Source of the DNA: Bordetella sp. H567
GTDB lineage: Bacteria; Pseudomonadota; Gammaproteobacteria; Burkholderiales; Burkholderiaceae_B
Assembly (NCBI RefSeq): GCF_001704295.1
Contig: NZ_CP012334.1
Coordinates: 5,158,084-5,222,083, forward strand
Direction of reading: 5' to 3'
Length of the DNA stretch: 64,000 bases
Part shown: in pieces, positions 60,495-64,000 of the stretch
How positions within the stretch are numbered: position 1 is the first letter of the stretch
Layout: every line of letters starts with the position of its first letter
The notes under the pieces: generated by a model
The model's input: only the letters and a program-made list of their open reading frames with translations
Databases searched by the model: none
Told to the model about the DNA's origin: nothing
Program-made: the position numbers and the translations under genes

Positions 60495-61358
60495 ATGACT
60501 TATTGCGTCGCGGCCCATTTGCACGCCGGCTTGGTGTTCCTGGCGGATTCACGCACCAACGCGGGCGTGGATCAGATCAGCGTATTCCGCAAACTGAACG
60601 TGTTCGAGCGTCCGGGCGAACGGGTCATGGTGCTGATGACCTCCGGCAACCTCGCAATCAGCCAGTCCGTCGTGAACACGCTGTCGATGCACGACAGCGC
60701 CGACCCGGGCTCGATCTGGAGCGCGCCGAATATGTTCGAGGCCACGCGCATCGTAGGGGACGCCATACGGGAAGTGCATCGCCGCGATGCCCGCGCCCTG
60801 CACGAACAAGGCGTGGAATTCAATATCACGCTGATCTTCGGCGGCCAGATCGGCCGCGAGCGCTGCCGCCTGTTCCAGGTCTACGCGGCCGGCAACTTCA
60901 TCGAGGCGCACGCCGAATGCCCTTATTTCCAGATCGGCGAAGCCAAGTACGGCAAGCCCATCCTGGATCGGGTGCTGGAGCCCGACACGTCGCTGGACGA
61001 AGCGGCCAAGTGCGCACTGATTTCCATGGACTCCACCCTGCGTTCGAATATCTCGGTGGGGCTGCCGCTGGACCTGCTCGTCTACGAAACCGACGCCTTG
61101 CGGGTGACCCGCTTCGCGAACATCGACGAGAACAACGCCTACTTCCAGATGATCCGCAATCGCTGGGGTGAAAAGCTGCGCCAGGTATTCGCGGAAATCG
61201 ATGCCCCGGTCTGGACCAACCCCTGCTCGCCGGACACCCTGGTGCCTCCCGGGCGCACGCACCAACCCGTGCGGGTGCGGCCCGGCAGCACCGAGCCGAC
61301 GGATGTCGTGCCGGCGCAGGCGCTGGCCGAGGGACGCGATACGTCGCAGCAGGAATGA
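60495..61358 (+). CDS. Anbu-type proteasome homologue (bacterial proteasome beta-like)
   Basis: Ntn-hydrolase-like protein of 287 aa. Thr2 after the initiator Met (MTYCVAAHL) would be the mature N-terminal Thr, with Asp18 in FLADSRTNAG and Lys33 in FRKLNVFE in the proteasome-like positions. The fold runs to about residue 245. The last 40 residues are a Pro/Gly-rich tail (PGRTHQPVRVRPGS). Anbu genes usually sit with a transglutaminase-like protein, an alpha-E protein and an ATP-grasp protein; none is adjacent here. Peptidase activity has been difficult to show in this family. Confidence 0.85.
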   Translation: MTYCVAAHLHAGLVFLADSRTNAGVDQISVFRKLNVFERPGERVMVLMTSGNLAISQSVVNTLSMHDSADPGSIWSAPNMFEATRIVGDAIREVHRRDARALHEQGVEFNITLIFGGQIGRERCRLFQVYAAGNFIEAHAECPYFQIGEAKYGKPILDRVLEPDTSLDEAAKCALISMDSTLRSNISVGLPLDLLVYETDALRVTRFANIDENNAYFQMIRNRWGEKLRQVFAEIDAPVWTNPCSPDTLVPPGRTHQPVRVRPGSTEPTDVVPAQALAEGRDTSQQE

Positions 61359-61383
61359 TGCGGGGCTGGCGCCCCGGCAGGCG

Positions 61384-62355
61384 CTACCTTCCCGACCGCG
61401 CGGCCACGCCGCCTCGCCCGATGGCGCAACTATCGTCCAGCAGTTCTTCGGACGCGCCGTGGTTGCCGGCAGCCGTACCGTGCCCCTGCCGGACGTCCTG
61501 ATCCGCTTCGCTATCCAGGAACGCAAAACCCTGCCGGCCGTCCGGCAGGGTCACGGGCGCCATGAACAGCGTGTGCGGCAGCATGGACCCGCGCGGATAC
61601 ACGTCGCCCGCCAGCAGGCGAACCGGATCCGTGCGCGCCAGCGCGGCGTCGTCCGTCAACAGGGCTCGATAGCGGTACGACTTGCCCGCCATCGGCGGGA
61701 GCCAGGTCCAGTGCCTGTCGCTCAGCGTGCCGATATGGTCGGCCAGCGTGGCGGCCACGTCGGGCCGGATGCAGCTGATGTGGATATGCAACTGGTCCTG
61801 GGTGCGGCCGTAGATGGAATTGGCCGCGAAACCGACCTGGGTGCGGCGCAGCGGTCGCTTCAGCACCTTTTCGACGTACCGCCAGTTCGCGTAGGCGGCA
61901 CGCCAATAGTTGGTGCCGCCGGTCACCCACAGCCGGGAGTCCTCGATACCCGTCACCCGGTCGGTGGGCAACAGCAGGAAGGCGTACGGCTTGGCCGGGC
62001 TGTGGTCCTTCAGGACGACATAGCCCGCTTGCGGATCCACGCGCGCGCACGCGTTGGGCCGCGATACTTCATCGGTTCCGTCTGGCGGACCGCCGCCCTG
62101 GGCGCCCCGGGCCGGCGCGTTCGCCACGCACTGGCGGACCACCGTCCACAGGACGCCGCGCCGGTCCATGACGGCCCAGCCCGGGCCCGGCACGGGACGC
62201 GAGGCGGCGCCCGGCTCGGATTCTTCCGCCACGGCGGCCGCCATGGCCAGCGCCCCGCCCAGCGCCAGCGGCAGCGCCCATGCCAGCGGCGCGGCCACTG
62301 CCCATACGCGCGTTATCGAAACACCACTCGGTCTCGCGATCCATCCCATCGACAT
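61384..62355 (-). CDS. cdh: CDP-diacylglycerol pyrophosphatase
   Basis: Hydrolyses CDP-diacylglycerol to CMP and phosphatidic acid. The 323-aa product has an N-terminal hydrophobic segment (about residues 14-42) that exports or anchors it. The HIT-like catalytic motif is DQLHIHISCIRPD with His190, His192 and Cys195. LWTVVRQCVANA, LLLPTDRVTGIED and ANSIYGRTQDQ are typical of Cdh. The C-terminal 35 residues are a poor match to the family. It converges on the Anbu gene. Confidence 0.9.
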   Translation of the reverse strand: MSMGWIARPSGVSITRVWAVAAPLAWALPLALGGALAMAAAVAEESEPGAASRPVPGPGWAVMDRRGVLWTVVRQCVANAPARGAQGGGPPDGTDEVSRPNACARVDPQAGYVVLKDHSPAKPYAFLLLPTDRVTGIEDSRLWVTGGTNYWRAAYANWRYVEKVLKRPLRRTQVGFAANSIYGRTQDQLHIHISCIRPDVAATLADHIGTLSDRHWTWLPPMAGKSYRYRALLTDDAALARTDPVRLLAGDVYPRGSMLPHTLFMAPVTLPDGRQGFAFLDSEADQDVRQGHGTAAGNHGASEELLDDSCAIGRGGVAARSGR

Positions 62356-62410
62356 TGCCCATCATCCGCATATGGATGCCCGGGGCCATGCTATCGAAGG
62401 GAAATGACAA

Positions 62411-63256
62411 TCACGTGCTGGTCAGGTTCTTCCAGATCGCCATCGGGGCTTCCGCGCTGTTCAGCGTGTAGAAGTGCAGGCCAGGTGCGCCGCCATCCAG
62501 CAGCTTGCGGCACAGGTCGGTGACCACGTCGACGCCGAAGGCGCGGATGGATGCCTTGTCGTCGCCGAATTCGGCCAGGCGCAGGCGAATCCAGCGCGGG
62601 ATCTCCGCACCGCACATCTGCGAAAACCGCGCCAGCTGGGTATGGTTGGTGATCGGCATGATGCCCGGCACCACCGGCACCGAGACCCCCTTGGCCGCCG
62701 CCCGTTCGACGAAATCGAAATAGGCGTCCGGATTGAAGAAATACTGTGTGATCGCGCTGTTGGCGCCCGCGCGCACTTTGTCCACGAAATGATCAAGATC
62801 GCTGGACGGGTTGTCCGCCTGCGGATGCATTTCGGGATAAGCGGCGACCTCGATGTGGAACCAGTCGCCGGTTTCCTGGCGGATGAAGGCCACGAGGTCG
62901 CGCGCGTATTTCAATTCGCCGGCATCGCCGCCCATGCCCGACGGCATGTCGCCGCGCAGGGCGACCACCTGGCGCACCCCTTCGTCGCGATAGGACGCCA
63001 GGATGGCGCGCAGGTCCTCGCGCGTGGCGCCGACGCAGGAAAGGTGCGGGGCCGCGTCCACGCCCAGATTGCGCAGCATGCGCACGGTGCCGGCGGTGCC
63101 CTCGCGGGTGGAGCCGCCCGCGCCGAAGGTCACGCTGACATAGCGCGGGTGGATGGCCAGCATCTGCTTGGCCGCCCGCAGCAGGCGTTCCTGCGCGGCG
63201 ATATCGCGCGGCGGGAAAAATTCCAGGCTGTAGGCCGGCGTAGTGGTATCGGTCAT
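62411..63256 (-). CDS. metF: Methylenetetrahydrofolate reductase
   Basis: FAD enzyme of 281 aa that makes 5-methyl-THF for methionine synthesis. Motifs are YSLEFFPPRD, VTFGAGGSTREGT, HLSCVGATREDL, ALRGDMPSG and ITQYFFNPDAYFDFVE, plus VPGIMPITNHTQLARFSQMCGAEIP. The ATG overlaps the stop of the upstream membrane-protein gene as ATGA, so translation is coupled. With ahcY upstream it forms the methionine-cycle operon common in beta-proteobacteria. Confidence 0.95.
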   Translation of the reverse strand: MTDTTTPAYSLEFFPPRDIAAQERLLRAAKQMLAIHPRYVSVTFGAGGSTREGTAGTVRMLRNLGVDAAPHLSCVGATREDLRAILASYRDEGVRQVVALRGDMPSGMGGDAGELKYARDLVAFIRQETGDWFHIEVAAYPEMHPQADNPSSDLDHFVDKVRAGANSAITQYFFNPDAYFDFVERAAAKGVSVPVVPGIMPITNHTQLARFSQMCGAEIPRWIRLRLAEFGDDKASIRAFGVDVVTDLCRKLLDGGAPGLHFYTLNSAEAPMAIWKNLTST

Positions 63257-63591
63257 GAGACGAGCAGCGTGGAGAGCAGGCCGGAGATGATGCTGTACAA
63301 GATCGCACCGATCACCGCCCACCAGAAGCCGTTGACCTGGAAGCCTTTCAGGATGGACCCGGCGAACCAGAACAACAGCGCGTTCAGGACGATCAGGAAC
63401 AGACCCAGCGTGACGATGGTGATCGGCAGCGTCAGCAGAACGAGCACCGGCTTGACCAGCATGTTCAACAAGCCCAGCACCAGCGCGGCGATCAACGCCG
63501 ACCCAAAGCTGGCCACGGCAATCCCGGGCAGCAGATACGCGACCACCAGCAGGGCCACCGCGTTCAGGATCCAGACGAGGATCAAGGTCAT
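63253..63591 (-). CDS. Small four-helix membrane protein, phage-holin-IV-like family
   Basis: Membrane protein of 112 aa made almost wholly of four hydrophobic helices (LILVWILNAVALLVVAYLLPG and others) with the conserved LLNMLVKPVLVLLTLPITIVTLGLFLIVLNALLFW segment of the Phage_holin_4_2 group. These chromosomal copies are not known to lyse cells, and nothing phage-like is near. It sits between ahcY and metF and its TGA overlaps the metF ATG. Its role in the methionine cycle is unknown. Confidence 0.85.
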   Translation of the reverse strand: MTLILVWILNAVALLVVAYLLPGIAVASFGSALIAALVLGLLNMLVKPVLVLLTLPITIVTLGLFLIVLNALLFWFAGSILKGFQVNGFWWAVIGAILYSIISGLLSTLLVS

Positions 63592-63669
63592 GTTCGAATC
63601 TCCCGCATCGTATGGTTGAAAAGGACGGCGCCGTCCGCTGGACGATGCCGTCCCCACAAGACTACACCA

Positions 63670-64000
63670 TCAATAGCGGTAGTGATTGCTCTTGAAGGGG
63701 CCGTCCACCGGCACGCCGATGTAGGAGGCCTGGTCCGGACGCAGCGTGGTCAGGTTGGCGCCCAGCTTCTTCAGGTGCAGGCGAGCCACCTTTTCGTCCA
63801 GCTGCTTGGGCAGCACGTAGACCTGGCCCTTCTCGTAGGCGTCGTTGCGCGTGTAGAGTTCGATCTGCGCGATGGTCTGGTTGGTGAAGGACGAGGACAT
63901 CACGAAGGAAGGATGGCCCGTGGCGCAGCCCAGGTTCACCAGGCGGCCCTTGGCCAGCAGGATGATGCGCTTGCCGTCCGGGAAGATCACGTGATCGACC
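63670..64000 (-). CDS. ahcY: S-adenosylhomocysteine hydrolase, C-terminal part (gene runs out of the window)
   Basis: Hydrolyses S-adenosylhomocysteine to adenosine and homocysteine with tightly bound NAD. Only the last 110 codons are present; the coding sequence continues past 64000. The visible part has [32 protein letters not shown] and ends in the signature FKSNHYRY, where Lys and Tyr reach the NAD of the neighbouring subunit. First gene of the ahcY/membrane protein/metF unit as far as the window shows. Confidence 0.95.
   Translation of the reverse strand, partial: VDHVIFPDGKRIILLAKGRLVNLGCATGHPSFVMSSSFTNQTIAQIELYTRNDAYEKGQVYVLPKQLDEKVARLHLKKLGANLTTLRPDQASYIGVPVDGPFKSNHYRY

Noticed and set aside
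63253-63591. Prophage holin
   Set aside because: The small membrane protein belongs to a chromosomal family placed between ahcY and metF; no other phage gene is nearby.

Overview
The window is a GC-rich chromosomal segment of a beta-proteobacterium. It most resembles Alcaligenaceae of the Bordetella/Achromobacter type. Reasons: a Bug/TctC periplasmic binding protein, two complete Liv-type ABC clusters, TRAP uptake genes, ArgP/LysE and PCuAC genes, and the ahcY / holin-like membrane protein / metF order. This placement is inference from gene content; no rRNA or tRNA gene was seen. Genes are densely packed on both strands, and no phage, transposon, IS or CRISPR was recognised.

Layout. 1-5.9 kb: formylglycine-generating enzyme, an outer-membrane barrel protein, rimO, a ferritin-like protein, a LOG-type phosphoribohydrolase and an NTF2-like protein. 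5.96-8.8 kb: one large orphan gene of about 943 codons. 9-14.3 kb: PNPOx-like protein, def-fmt, dprA, HMG-CoA lyase and a small membrane protein. 14.4-24.4 kb: an AapJ-like binding protein, then a minus-strand cluster (acyl-CoA ligase, livG, livH, livM, binding protein, livF, PaaK-like ligase) that looks built to import a carboxylic acid and activate it to a CoA thioester. A divergent Crp/Fnr regulator sits at its head over a region rich in palindromes and phased direct repeats. 25.4-25.8 kb: a small gene with an apparent +1 frameshift. 25.9-31.5 kb: a second Liv operon with a fused permease-ATPase, a possible leader ORF and a good sigma70 promoter.

31.7-37.3 kb: LysE-type exporter with its ArgP regulator, PCuAC copper chaperone, Bug protein, YggS and an aminotransferase. 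37.4-39.2 kb: a kexin/subtilisin-like protein with a Glu where the catalytic Asp is expected. 39.3-46.8 kb: a catabolic cluster with a LysR regulator, TRAP binding protein, fused TRAP permease, VOC protein, RuBisCO-like protein and DUF1537 kinase. It resembles the kinase/RuBisCO-like pairs of acid-sugar (3-oxo-isoapionate type) catabolism, but with a VOC enzyme in the set. It is the best candidate here for an incompletely described system.

46.9-64 kb: HCCA isomerase and selD separated by a 27-bp tandem repeat, HIT protein, a small secreted protein and ung, RhlE helicase with a repetitive basic tail, a secreted glycosidase-like protein, a MidA/NDUFAF7-type methyltransferase, cca and slt, folate cyclo-ligase, an Anbu-type proteasome homologue, CDP-diacylglycerol pyrophosphatase, metF, a holin-like protein and the 3' end of ahcY.

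A roughly 105-bp double-hairpin repeat occurs about six times. In three places it lies directly behind a minus-strand stop codon, always in the same orientation. Many start codons were moved from the longest ORF to sites with a Shine-Dalgarno match; these choices are noted per gene.
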